A DNA stretch of 64,000 nt from Formicarius rufipectus (GCA_013399695.1 VXAU01001869.1:1-64000); one strand, 5' to 3'; shown: positions 12,601-24,421, counted from the first letter of the stretch. Made by a program: numbers and translations. Notes: generated by a model not told the origin, from the letters alone.

Positions 12601-13164
12601 AACTTTGAAGAGAGAAGTGTGAAATACTCCTTTGTACCAGAATTTCTGAGTAAGCCACAACCTAGGATTTCTTGTCTGTGGGTGTTGAGTGGAACATGAG
12701 TGCAAACACTCCAACCAGCAGGGAGTAGCTTGTGGGATCAAGGTCCAGCAGTACATACAACTCAAAATCTTTCAAGAAAACAGGATGAGACACATGACTA
12801 TCTCATAATAGAACAACGTAGAGAGAGTTATTGCCTTGACTGTTAAGAATGCTCACTTGTCTCCAGAGCTTGGACAAATTTAAGAGGGAAGAGAGTCTGT
12901 ATCTGACACATGACAAAGAAACAATGGAGAAACTGGTGTTACGAACTAGCTACCACCCAAGTATCTTCAGAGAGATACCTGAATGACATATGAGGTGTAG
13001 AAGCAGCTCAGCAATCATCAGATACAAATGCTGCAAAGACACACTTGCACAATTCTTGCACTTGATGAAATGTGCAACGCATCAAATATTTGGAAGGCTG
13101 AATAAATAAAAAAAAGGTTGAAAACTATTTTGCCCATTCAAAGGCAGACAAAGATTAAAAAAAC

Positions 13165-13245
13165 AAATAGGATTCCTAATTAAAAAAACAAAAACAACAA
13201 ACCAAATCAAAAAACACCACTAACAAAACAAACCACCTTTTTGTA
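13165..13245. repeat. A/C-rich low-complexity tract
   Basis: About 80 bases of A-runs broken by single C or CC (aaaaaaacaaaaacaacaaa and similar). No gene signal is seen. Confidence 0.75.
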
Positions 13246-15147
13246 TACTAGTGTTCAAGGACTCACATGCTAGAACTAACTAATCTAGTTCTTCAGTCTG
13301 TCATTTCACATCATAAAGGAATGTTCTTTGTTTTCCCTTTTCTCTGCCACAAATCTAAATGCAAGTAACATGAAAAGATCACTCATGTCCAGCAGCTTGG
13401 AATCCACTTGTCTTTCAACTTCATGAACAAAATCCTACAACACATGGGTCACAAGAATGCTGTACTATGGATATGTGTCATTAGTAAGAAATTTATTTCT
13501 TGACACAGCCTTTAAGCCTAAACAAAAGAGTAGGATGCCATGAAGTTCCTCTGAATCTGAGATGCATTCATCAAAGTAAGATGGCATCACTAACTAGCAG
13601 TAGTTTGGGGATTTCTGCAACCACCCAACTTCAAGAACAAACTCTGCTGTGTGTGTTTTCAACTCCTGGCATACAACCACATCACAGACTGCCAGTCAGC
13701 TAGACACACAACAAAGGCAAAGCTTCATGCTTTGAAAAGGAAGTTTTTAATGCTTTGGAAGCTTCAGACAACCTTGCATGTCTCATGACATAATGACACT
13801 ACCTAAACCTGCAATTATGAGCTTAGAAGCTTGTACTGATATTGGAAAAGTCTCTGCTTTCTGATCATTATCTCTTCTGACATGTGAGCAATGGTTGATG
13901 ATTCTTGGATATAACGATTGATAAGAAGGCTTCTAAATCTCCACCTCAAGAAGTATCTGCAAACTTCTCTAATGTGCTGGGGTGAAAAGGGATTCTAAAA
14001 ACAACCAGGTGTAAAGGGCAGCATGGTTAAGAAAACCTAAAATCAAGATCTTAGTTTAAACGCTAATAGAAATAATCTTTCAGAGACTTCTTGGAGGTCA
14101 CAAATAGTGTTTAGGGTATGCCATTCTTGAAGGAATCTGTCCTTTGTGCTCTGTTCAGAATCAACCATCTTCAGTGTTATAAATAGGGCTCATTCTCTGG
14201 AAGGCTAAATATGAAAGAAAAAGTACAGACATTTTATATTGGAGAGGGTACTAAAAGGAAGGTCACTCTACAGAAAGCATGAAATGTAATTTGGAGAAGA
14301 ATGCTAATACCAGCTATATCAGATTGTGAGGAAGCTGAAAACAGCATATGTTCTAATATTGTCTTTTATTGATTTTGCTGCCAACATCCCACTTCAACAA
14401 TGTTACAGCCGCACTTCAGGATTCTTAATGGAGGGGGATGGAGAAAATCAATATACAGAGCTTGCTTCTGCTCCCATTGAAGTCAATACGAGTTTCATTA
14501 TTAACTGCAATGAGCAGAGGACAGGGTTCAGACTGTTTCATCACTTTATGTTTGTTTATTCTTTCCCTTTTTATTTAACCTCCTAAGGGGCAATGTGTAT
14601 TTTTATCCTATGTTTTACAAAAGTCCTGTTTAAATAGGGCAATCCCCTATCAAACTGTAAGTTTACATGTACAGAAATTATGCCTTGCTTTATGAAACCT
14701 AATGAAAAATTATAGCCTGTGTCCTGAACTGGGAAAGTTATAATGAAATATATAGGATTTGAAATAAATTCTAATAACAAAATCATTTCTTTCTTAAAAA
14801 TATTTTCATTCCGATATAAAGCAAATAAAAGCAGTTTAGCTTTCACTGACTTGTAAAATATTATTTTCAATATGCATTGTTTTCTCTATTACAAATAGAT
14901 GGGATGCACCTGAACTTCTTTTCACTATTATTTTAAAGCTATTTACACAAAATGAAATACGCTAAAATTACCTCCAAGAATTATAAGCATCATCTTCATT
15001 CAAACAACATGCTGTTAATTTTGTTCTATCATGAATACAAAACATATTTTAACATGCTGTCAAAATGAGACAGTAAGAATGTCAATAAAATAAATGTAAA
15101 TTTAGATTGCTGTCACAAGTGCCTGCTTGGTTTTGTGAAGATGTTAG

Positions 15148-15173
15148 GTTGCTATAGCATTTTCCATAGCAAC
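15148..15173. promoter_or_regulatory. RFX/X-box-like inverted repeat
   Basis: GTTGCTAT and ATAGCAAC form an exact 8-bp inverted repeat with a 10-bp spacer, and the left arm extends into the perfect palindrome TGCTATAGCA. The half-sites resemble the RFX consensus GTTGCC..GGCAAC. The match is by motif only; the wide spacer argues against a classical X-box. Confidence 0.3.
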
Positions 15174-17357
15174 TTTGCATCTTATTACATAAATAATCCC
15201 TTGGTGTCCTTAAAGCTTACTAAAAACAGGATTAAATCTATTCTCACATGTAATGATCCTGCATAAAACCTTATCAGTATGAAATACCCAGATAACGTGA
15301 TAAAATGTAATCTAGATAATAGTATTTCTGGCAGTCGAAAAGCATCAAAGCGCAACAGCCTTGTTTTGCAGTAAACAGGACATCCTCCTAAACCCCATAT
15401 TAGGAAAAAGCCTTTGAAGTGTCTGTTTCTTCTAAAATTTGGAAGTTAGATTAACCCCTTCACTGCTGCATCCACAAGACCCACACAGACCTTCATCCCA
15501 GAGCCTGTGTTGTACATAGTCCAGAGGAACTGGTCCAGTGCTTGGGACAGGACAACGGCAGTTTTATTCCCCAGGGAAGACACACTGGGCAACTACATTC
15601 AATCCTGATTTATCAAGACTTTTCTGTTAAATTCAGCTGCACATGAAACACTATTAGAGCCAAATGGACTTAAAAACAAGGGCATAAAATTAGGTCCCTA
15701 CCTACATGCTTCCTGAACTTCAGCCTATTTTCGTAAAAGCTGTGGGGAAAATGGAATGCATTTTATGGCACAAAATTGGAGCCTGCTTGATGATAGCAGC
15801 TCTGAACTGGCATACTGTGAAAGACACTAGAGCAGACCTTCCCCAGCACAGAGGGAGTAATCATGTTGTGCTGCTTTCTAATGATCATCCCTGATGGTCC
15901 CAGGGAGCAAAACTGATTGTCTGCTATGTCCAGGGCATTTCCTTTTGAAGGAAGTTACTCTGCTTACAGAGATCAAAGGGGTTGTTCAGCTGTCTTCTCT
16001 GGCCAGGGAGGGGATTGTGTCAGTACAGCAGCAATTCAGAGCTTCATATTTTAAATACCTTCTTTTCTTTCAGATTGCTTCTAAAACTTGGTTGGGAGCT
16101 TCTGTTAACAGGGTTTATTTTCCTCTTCATATGCCTCTCTGTTTATCACCACGAGGCTGATTATGACACCAGCAGCTGATGGCTTTGAAAACGGTACCAA
16201 TTTATCTGAGGAAAAAAAGCTATGCTAGCCCATTAATTTCTAAAGTAAACTAACTCATTTTGTTATTTTATGTTATCTTTGCCAGCAAGTGTTTGAAAGG
16301 AAAATGGGCAAATTATGGGTTTGTTAACCAATATCAATTTCACAAAATCTGACACCAAAAAATCATGAGATAGAGAGGTAATAAAAAAAAAAAAAACAGA
16401 ATTTTGTTTAAAACAAAATGTCCCATAAACTCAAAAGATTGGAATTACAAGAAAGAAAGGAAGAAATAACTGATCCCTGGGTCAGAAAATGTGACACGAG
16501 ATCTGCTGTGATGCTTGTCAAGTTGGAAAAAACAGAAAGAGAGAGCTCAGCTCCACACAGCTGGGGCTCAGCAATTTCTATTCAAAGTTTTAACAAGCTA
16601 CATAAAGCTCTCCTACCAGTTTAATCCACCTATAAGACAGTTTTCATTTCATGCCTGCATCACTGCATACACAAAACCCTTAGAGAAACCAGAAAGAGGA
16701 TTGAATTGCAGAGGAAAGATGAATAAGCATCACACAGATCACTTTGGTCTTGTTTCAGGCTTTCCTTGAAAACTTGCTAGGCTTGCAACTTTCAAGGCAG
16801 ACTTGCAAACAGTATCCCAAAGCCTGTTTTATGCTGTGTGGACCAGGTTGTGATTTTCAGATACTGACTTTCACAAGGCCTTCTGTGAGATTGGCAGCCC
16901 ACTATTCATCCTGTCTCTGACAGCAAGTGACTTAGCTGATGCTACAAACAGGACAGATCAGTTCAGGAGACCATTAAAGACCCAGGCTTCCAAATCTTTA
17001 ATTCAAGACAGAAGAGCTTCAGTGTTTAAGTTTGGCACCTGTTTGAAAATCCTGCTATAGGGGATGTCCTTCCTAACTTGCAAAGCAGCACTAATTTTAC
17101 ACATTCAAATGGGGTTTGTACTATCATTATTTGTGCAGTTTCGGAGATATTGTTAACCTATTTCATCACAGGTAGTACAATGGTGGTGAAATGCTTCAGG
17201 GGACCAATGAGTAGGCTGTCATAAATCTGAGTTGGAGAGAGCCCTGTACCAAGAAACTTATTATTCACCTGGACAGAACAGGCAGTGGCTGAATGAAAGG
17301 AAGCACCTTTGCCTGCACCTGATAGAGAACTGAGATAAGACAAATTCATTGATTAGT

Positions 17358-17441
17358 CCAGGCAGAAGGCACATAGTGGAGCTGGGATTTAGCCAAAAGC
17401 TCGGGGATCCCAGTCAAAAGTCTTAATCATGCAGCCATCCT
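17358..17441 (-). mobile_element. MIR-like CORE-SINE relic, 5' (tRNA-derived) part
   Basis: Read on the minus strand, this follows the MIR head: a 'gcatgattaagac' block (gcatagtggttaagagc in MIR), a 'gactgggatcc' block and 'aatcccagctccac' before a 'tatgtgcc' block. It is strongly diverged, so the call rests on the order of short matches. Confidence 0.4.
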
Positions 17442-18365
17442 TCCTGCATCCCTCTGCAAGCACAGTGCATTTCATTCTTTCCTTCAGTCTTGCTAAAGTT
17501 GGAGTTGCTAGAATTAATGGCATGTTGTTGTGGAGCGCAAAAGGAAGAGATTAACCCACCACCCCTTACAGTAAAATTACAGATGGCTTCTAGGCATAAA
17601 CCAAACTCCAGCTCTTCTCTACAACACACATCTTCACCTCACTATTCTTAAAATTACTTTGGAGGCTTTTACGTGTGCTTCCTTTCTCCCAGTGACAGTA
17701 GGTGGGAGAAGAAGCATTCATAAATCCTGATAATTCTGAAAACTTTTGTATATCCTCTAGACTCTAGCATTGAATCTCTTTTTTGTTCCTTGAGCTAAGG
17801 CTTCAGTAGCTGTGCCTTGACTTTAAAATACATTAACTGAGTTGCCAATCATCATTATTGTGTTTCTTAGTGATCTTCCAGATTTACTTCAACAATCCTC
17901 TTGTCCCTTTCAAACTCCAAAATCCACAATGCAGAAAAATCATTATTTAAAGGCTTAATTTTGGAAAAAAAAATTAAAAAAGATTCTAAAGTAATAGTTA
18001 GTCCCACAGGTGAGATTCACTGAGTCTCAGGTCAGCCCTGTGCCAGATTTTCCTGTAATGCAAGTGACTTCTAGTCTGTGAAACCAGGAGGATTTCCTAT
18101 AAACCAGGCACCTACAACAGTTCAGTCAATTTACTGGATTCCCTACGCGGTTCTTGGAGGTGTCCTTGTAGCAGTTTGAGATGCTCTCCAACATAACCAA
18201 CAAGTGGAGAAGCCTGCTTTTTCACTGATGATTCAACTTGCACACAATAAAGTAGGTTACTGAATAAACCAGGGGAGAATGACCTGTGAAACACCTGGAT
18301 TAGCAGATCTTCGTGCAGGAGGCAGTGACCCAGCTCTGCAATGTGGAACACAGCATTGAAGATAG

Positions 18366-18440
18366 GTTTAGGAGACTAGAGATCCCAGTTTTCATTCTAA
18401 CTCTGCCACAGAGTCACTGATATCAGGAAATCAAGTTCAC
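18366..18440 (+). mobile_element. MIR-like CORE-SINE relic
   Basis: The blocks 'ggagactagagatcccagtt', 'ctctgccacagagtcactga' and 'aaatcaagttcac' follow MIR in order (gactgcctgggtt, ctctgccacttactagctg, gggcaagttac). Divergence is high. Confidence 0.38.
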
Positions 18441-18725
18441 AAATAACTAGGAGAAGCACAATTTGGAGGTGAAAGAATAGGATTTGAGTCTAGAATGGAG
18501 TGACAGACTCTGCAACAAGTCTCTATTTCACTGCTCGGCACAGTCACAAGACCAAATCTTCCCAAACGAATTGTGATTAGCAGATTTCTCATATGTGCTC
18601 TCTGGACATAATATTTACTATGACTTGAAGAAAAAGGCAAACTATTCTTAATAGTAGTTTTTTCTACCCCAAATCTTCAGATCTTATTGCATAATAAGGC
18701 CTCAGCTACCTGTAATATTCCTCTG

Positions 18726-19307
18726 TGTTCTGGTTTCAACTGGGATAGAGTCAATCTTCCTCATAGCTGGCACAGTGCTGTTCTTTGGATATAGTATGAG
18801 CATAATGTTGATAACACATTGATATTTTAGTTGCTGCTAAATAGTGCTTACTCTAAACCAAGGACCTCTCAGTTTCTGATACTCTGCCAGTGAGGAGGTG
18901 CACAAGAAGTCAGAAAGGAGCATGGTGGGGACAAGTGACTCAAATTAGTCAAGGGGATTTTCCATATCAGAGAGTTGCTGGTATTCTCAGTATACAAACT
19001 GGGGGCAGTTGGCCAGGAGGGGCAGATTGCTGCCAGGGGACAGGCTGAACCTTGGTCAGTGGGTGGTGAGCAATTGTATTGTGCATCACTTCTTTCTCTT
19101 GGGTTTTATTTCCATGTCTCTCTTTTTTGTTAGTACTACTACTACTGCTATTATTACTATTATTGTATTTTGTCCCATTATTAAATTGCTCTTATCTCAA
19201 CCCACAAGTTGTTACTTTTTTCTGATTCTCCTCCCCATGCTACTGGGCTGGAGGATGGAGTGAGGCATTGAGTCATACTTTGTTGCCAGCTGGGTTAAAC
19301 CACAACA
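18726..19307 (-). mobile_element. solo LTR of an avian ERVL-like retrovirus, with target duplication
   Basis: Read on the minus strand the element starts TGTTGTGGTTTAACCCAGCT and ends CTATCCCAGTTGAAACCAGA followed by ACA: a TG...CA LTR of 582 bp that I recognise as a family abundant in neoavian birds. It is flanked on both sides by CTCTG (18721-18725 and 19308-19312), an intact 5-bp target duplication of the size typical of ERVL. AATAAA lies at 19110-19105 on the minus strand. A TAA/TAC-rich microsatellite inside (about 19132-19165) is also typical. No internal genes remain, so it is a recombined solo LTR. It shares ENOX1's transcription direction. Confidence 0.9.
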
Positions 19308-19809
19308 CTCTGAAACTCCAAGTCCAGAAACTCAGCACAAGCATTCAGGCACTGGGGTACTTTTTCACAGCTTAAGGGCTTAGAGGTGTTGCACTACATT
19401 TTCAGAAGTTGGGGTTGGAATTCACCCTCTTTTTCTCAGGATGACGAATAGGTTTCTCTTCAGACATCTTAGAGGAGAGTCTATATTCAAACCAGTCTAG
19501 CTATGAGAAGATGTGATACTCTCAGAAGAAATTATGCTGAGAGACTCCTAAAACTACGTTTTACCAAGACACAGTGAGGTCTTAGAACCCATTCTAAATT
19601 GTAGAATTAATTAAGCCTTCTTGTACTAGGGGTGACTTAACCAGGGGAACCATTGAGAAAAGACCTGACACAGGTGTTGAAGCCTAGGGGAATCTCTGTC
19701 ACTTGTTATAGCTTTGGGGATGATAACTTCCCTGAAGTCCTGTTCTCACAGTCAAGAAGGGCAGGCTGAAAAATAAGGTCCTCAAAAAAGGTCCCTCAAA
19801 AAGAGGGGA

Positions 19810-19835
19810 GGAAAAGAAAAAAAAAAAAAGAAAAT
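19810..19835. repeat. A-rich tract
   Basis: A short ggaaaagaaa run followed by about 13 A residues and further A/G bases. Low complexity only. Confidence 0.7.
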
Positions 19836-21850
19836 GCAGCTAACACAAATAGTAATTTTAGAAAAATACTTAAAGAAGGAAGAAACACTTTCCTGTACTT
19901 AAAAATAGTAAAAGTCCTTATTTCAGTTTATTTTCATTTACCAATGTTTTATACCCAATATAACTCTTTTGATTTCACTCCAAGATCCCTCTGTTGTCAT
20001 TGACAGAAGAACCAAATGCACTTGTTTTAGTTGAGAGTGTAGTGTTGAAAGAAGAAAGCTGTCACATTAATTTTAGAACTGGATGGCTATGTATCCAGCA
20101 GGATGGATCAAATCCACTGAGATCAAGAGGATGATGAATGGTACAATGAACAGTGATGGACAGGCACTCAAATGGATTCATATTGCTAAATTTTGATTTA
20201 GAATGCAACTCAGTACTGGGTTTGCTCCTGTTATCACTGAGGGGATTCAAGTGCTCACTTTGTAACAGTACAAACAAACTGAAATTATTTTGAATGGAAT
20301 GCTGTAGAAATCTTAGATATCAAAACTTTTGATAGAAATGTTGGTTTTTTTTCCTGGAAGAAAACCAAACACACTTTCCTATTTGTGATATTAGAAATGA
20401 AATGACCAGCATAGCATGCATATGTTAAACCTGGCTGTATTGATAGATGTGACAGTTCAAAACACTGTTGCTACTATTCTGGTACGCAGGCTCTATGTTT
20501 TTCTTGCTCTACCTTTCTGTTGTTAATTCTAATGACTTTCCTCCATAAGAATGGACACAGTCCAGATAAAATGATTAGACAGTCACAAAAATTGCTGATT
20601 GCTCGCACTTCCTTGTCTGCAGTGACCTACTGTGTCAGCTCCAAACATTCTGGTTAATGTTGTCTGGAAAATTCAAATCCATACAGTAAGCCAAGCAAAA
20701 ATTAAGGCTGCCCTTTACAGGTTTTATTGTTGTGTTTTTCTCCCAGGAAAAATATTAAATCTCCCCTTAAGAGAGATGTCACAGTAAAAAATTCTTTGCT
20801 GGAATGACACTCCTTCCTTTGGTATTTACTTCTGGAGTCATTTGACCTCACACAGCATCCAGTCACAGGAGGATCCAAAGAGTTATTCTCTCTGTAAGCT
20901 TGAATCCACACTTTTTGACTGGCTTAATAGGACTCGAAACCATTTAATGGATGAAATTATTTCCTTTCCTAATATGGTGACTGCATCCAAAAGACTAGGT
21001 TAGCATTACCCTAATGGAAACTCTCAAATTCTTTCCATGTTACTCCTTTCTTCTTTAACTTCCTTGAAGTTCATTGCTGGCTGGTAGTTTCCAATCATGC
21101 TTTGGCTTCAACTCCTGCAAATTTTCTTACTGCATTTAGATGAGTATCTAAACAAGCAAACGCTTGTTAGTTTTTTTTCAGTCAATGCTAAGAAATTGAG
21201 CAAAGTATCCATCCAGACCATATTACACAGGCAGCTTCTGAGCCATTCCTTGATGTCCACCCTGGATAACAGTGTATTTGTAGAAAGCTGAAAAGTTGCT
21301 TTTCTTTATTCACACTGCATGCACCCTTGTTCCTTCATTCATTATACCTATCTCTAACGAGGTCAATTCACTCAGAACGCAGTACCAAACTGTGGAATTA
21401 GGTGTCCTTAGAAGTGCAGTATGTAACAAAAAATCACAGCTAAAATAGTATGGCGTATTTGTTAGAGATTATTATATCTTTGTGGAAAAGAAGGGTAAAG
21501 CTTAGAGAATACTGACCAAAGCATAAATTCAACTGGTCTCATAATAAGACATTGTTACAACCATGGAACAAAATACTGTCATGCAAGACTGCAAAGAGTG
21601 CAGTAAAGAAACAATGCTTCCAGCCCAGAGCAGAAGTGGAGAATTTTCATCATTATAGAACATAGCAGGTGACAGACAGCTCCTAGAGACAGTTTGCATC
21701 ATTCAAACAGCTAATTTATGAGGGTTTAAAATCAGATACTGTCTTATATAATCAGATATTAACATGTCACTTCTCACAGATAAGTTGTTATTTGTTTTTA
21801 ATAAAACAACACTTGTATATACTTGACATAATAAAGGGATTGGGCTTTAC

Positions 21851-21968
21851 CTGAATCGTCTACTCTCAGCTTTTTACTGGGATTGTCACCACTGTCATCA
21901 TCGGACATTTCCATTTCCTCTTCCCGGCGGATTCCCATGAGCTGTTCACTGTGTGCATTTCGGAGCTC
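21851..21968 (-). CDS. ENOX1: ENOX1 coding exon: acidic MSDDD segment
   Basis: This 118-nt exon has acceptor gattttag|GAGCTC and donor TCAG|gtaaag. It enters in phase 0 and leaves in phase 1. The product is ELRNAHSEQLMGIRREEEME then MSDDDSGDNPSKKLRVDDS. The segment EQLMGIRREEEMEMSDD is shared with both paralogues; the following SGDNPSKKLRVDDS matches ENOX1. In ENOX2 the corresponding place carries the EEMTE motif that has been linked to quinone and inhibitor binding. That motif is absent here, which again supports ENOX1. KKLRV could be a small basic patch, but no function is claimed. Confidence 0.96.
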
Positions 21969-22581
21969 CTAAAATCCAAAATTACTTTCTTTCAGTATTA
22001 ACTTCCATAAAGTCATTATACATTATTTAGTATCTGTTTTTAATACTGCTCTGATTTTAATTATACATCATTTATCATTGTAATCATATTTATTTGTGTA
22101 TGAATATTTATAACAACAGAAGCACAGGGAATTCTTCCTGTGAAAGAACTGAGTTTATCAAAGGCAACACTCAGGGAAAACAAGAGAGAAAGTGACTTTG
22201 CATGTTGAGTGATCTTTAGGTCTGCTAAATACAGGAGAATGCTTTAACAGCAGAGATAATACTTAAAATTGTGTATCAAGCAGACTGATTGTCAGCCTCC
22301 TTAAGGTACAGCTAATTCTTGCTTCCCTCTGCCACTTGGGGTATGATTCACTCAGCCAAATGTAGGTGTCACCATTAAACACAGTTATATTAACTACACC
22401 CTAGAAGAGTCTCATTGTCTCTACTGATGGCAAAGGGATCTGAAAGCAGCCAGTGCAGATGGAGTGCTTTACCTTGTAGTTGTCTAATACTGGCCAAAGG
22501 AATCTCACCCTCTGTCCCTATGCCCATATTGCCTCAGGTTTAAAAGACTTAGTCCTGTAACACTGTCCTGAAAATCTTTAC

Positions 22582-22668
22582 GTCTTGATCCAAAATGAGT
22601 GCCAGCATGGACAGCTCGGTCTCCGGGTGACTGCTGCAAGGGCAGGCAGGCAGCCCGTGCCCATGTCG
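22582..22668 (-). CDS. candidate ENOX1 cassette exon (29 codons, in frame)
   Basis: On the minus strand, a pyrimidine-rich acceptor (gattgttttcctag) is followed by 87 open bases and a donor GATCAAGAC|gtaaag. The stretch lies in the only internal phase-0 intron in the window, between the ENOX1 exons at 25236-25342 and 21851-21968. Its length is a multiple of three, so inclusion keeps the frame and would insert 29 residues starting RHGHGLPACPCSSHPETELS and ending LALILDQD. A branch-point-like tgctgat lies just upstream. The segment is GC- and CpG-richer than its surroundings. I do not recognise the peptide and no mammalian ENOX1 counterpart comes to mind. It may be a lineage-specific alternative exon or a chance structure. 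Confidence 0.38.
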
Positions 22669-24016
22669 CTAGGAAAACAATCAGCAGTCATGCAGGCTTT
22701 GTAGAAGTCTAGACAGTCTTTGTTCTGGGTAGAAAAGCTGGCGCGGGTGTAGCAACTGGCTTTTTAAAGGCAGCACTGAGAAGATTGAGAGGACTATTTT
22801 GTCCTAATAATCCTGTCAGGTGTAACATGGGGATGCTGCACTGTGATTAGTGTAGGCTTTGTCCATCCGCAGACAGCTAATTTTTCTGCCAACAAAGAGC
22901 TTAATTCCCAAAGAGGTGGTTTGAAATCTTTGAAACAAGGAAGAGTCGCGTGGAAGGAGGAGACAGCATTGAGGAGTCGACAACTGCTCTGTGCAATTAA
23001 CAATAAGCTGTCAGAGAGGGACTGCGTGAAAAAAGGGAAGGCGTTTCTCTTGAGCTGTCCCCTAGGATCATCAGCGAATCTCAAATATTCTGAAAAATCT
23101 ATCTGTGCCCATTAATCCCAGCAAAGGCAAGAAAGTTAATTAGTGGGTGTTTTACAGGAGAATAATTTCAAATTTTAAAAAAAGTGATTAAAAAGGTAAA
23201 CTGTCAACCTGTGTCTCATGAAATCAGAAGCACCTCTGGAAGAAACTAGCAAGCCATTTCTGAATTCCTTTTTGGAAAAGGCTACCTGCACCTTTTCCTG
23301 GGGAAGCATTACTGTGTACATGAGCAGACATCCACTTATATTTACTCCCTCATTAGGGGACAACTGTCTTTGATGCATCAATGTCTACATTATCAGCAAA
23401 ACCAATAATTTTCCATGGAGAATGTTTGTGTGTATGAGTTTTTGCTTTGTGTTTGGGTTTCTAGCAAAGCTTTCCCAAATTTAGGAAAAAATGCAAGTTG
23501 ATCAAGTAATTAAACAAATCAGCAAATATTACCATGGTTAGGAAATATGATTTAAATCAAAGAAACCATTTGTCATATTTTCAATATATTTCATATCTGA
23601 AAAGTAGACAATTCCAAAATATATTGGTTTAGCAAGAGCCTTCACATGGTTTTGAATTGTTTTAGTTGTCCTCTTCTTAGAAAAACAAATGGCAATAATG
23701 TTTGAAAAAATGCGTAGAGAATTCACATTTATGGAAAGGACAATACTTAGCCATTTCAGTTTATTAAATATTTAGAAATCAGCAAATGAAGGACATGCCA
23801 CATCCCCTTAAAGAAAGTTATTTTAAGAAGGGATGGTCTTAATATAATTAATGCACTAGAAAATAATATTTTCATATTTCTCTAAAAGACAAGAAAAATA
23901 CCAACCCCCAATTTCCCAAATTTCAATAGAACAAAGGTTTTATCCACTACATATATGAAATATTTGTGAATAAAATGCAAAATACAGTTTGTACCAATAA
24001 ATTATGCTAACATGTT

Positions 24017-24163
24017 ATTTTAAGTGTCCCTTTATTGAAGCCATTTTGTATTCACCATAATAGCACTGATAATAAAGTATTCATTTGGTATTCATGTGGA
24101 TGTTACATTTAGTGCCACTGGTATTCAGCTGTAATTTAGCATTAGTTAATGGACACTTAAAAT
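24017..24163. repeat. 147-bp stretch bounded by 13-bp inverted repeats
   Basis: ATTTTAAGTGTCC (24017-24029) and its exact reverse complement GGACACTTAAAAT (24151-24163) bound an AT-rich core in which GTATTCA occurs four times. This could be a decayed MITE-like element or a conserved non-coding element. No clear target duplication is seen. Confidence 0.45.
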
Positions 24164-24363
24164 GATTTATATCACAGCACTTCAGTGTTTCTCAAACTAA
24201 GTGTACAACACTTATTTTACAAGTGTACTACAAAACAATTAAATAAGTGCACCTTACCTTCTAAAGTTTTTAGTCTGAGACAGAGAAAAAATCATTTAGA
24301 GGACTGTGCTAGAAATAAGCTGTACTACATGAAGGAAAACCAAGTGTAGGTAAATTTCTCATA

Positions 24364-24421
24364 TTAAAAAAAAACCAAAAAAAACCAAAAAAACAAAAAA
24401 GGAAGAAGAAAGAAAGAAAAC
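24364..24421. repeat. A-rich (A)n-CC repeat
   Basis: Repeated units of seven or eight A followed by CC or C, then a ggaagaagaaagaaagaaaa purine run. Confidence 0.8.

Larger units (their letters stand above)
2284..21850 (-). other. ENOX1 intron (19.6 kb)
   Basis: This is non-coding sequence between the MSDDD exon and the coiled-coil exon, phase 1, GT-AG. It holds CR1 pieces (4074-4352, 7745-7832, 9360-9620), MIR-like relics (17358-17441, 18366-18440), the solo LTR 18726-19307 and several A- or purine-rich tracts. The intervening unique sequence (for example 4400-7740, 9625-17350, 19315-21850) shows no supportable gene or RNA; the frames in it are short and lack motifs. Confidence 0.9.

Noticed and set aside
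22794..23084. 96-codon minus-strand frame in the CpG-richer patch
   Set aside because: No homology recognised and no splice sites that would join it to ENOX1 in frame. The nearby 22582-22668 segment is the better exon candidate.
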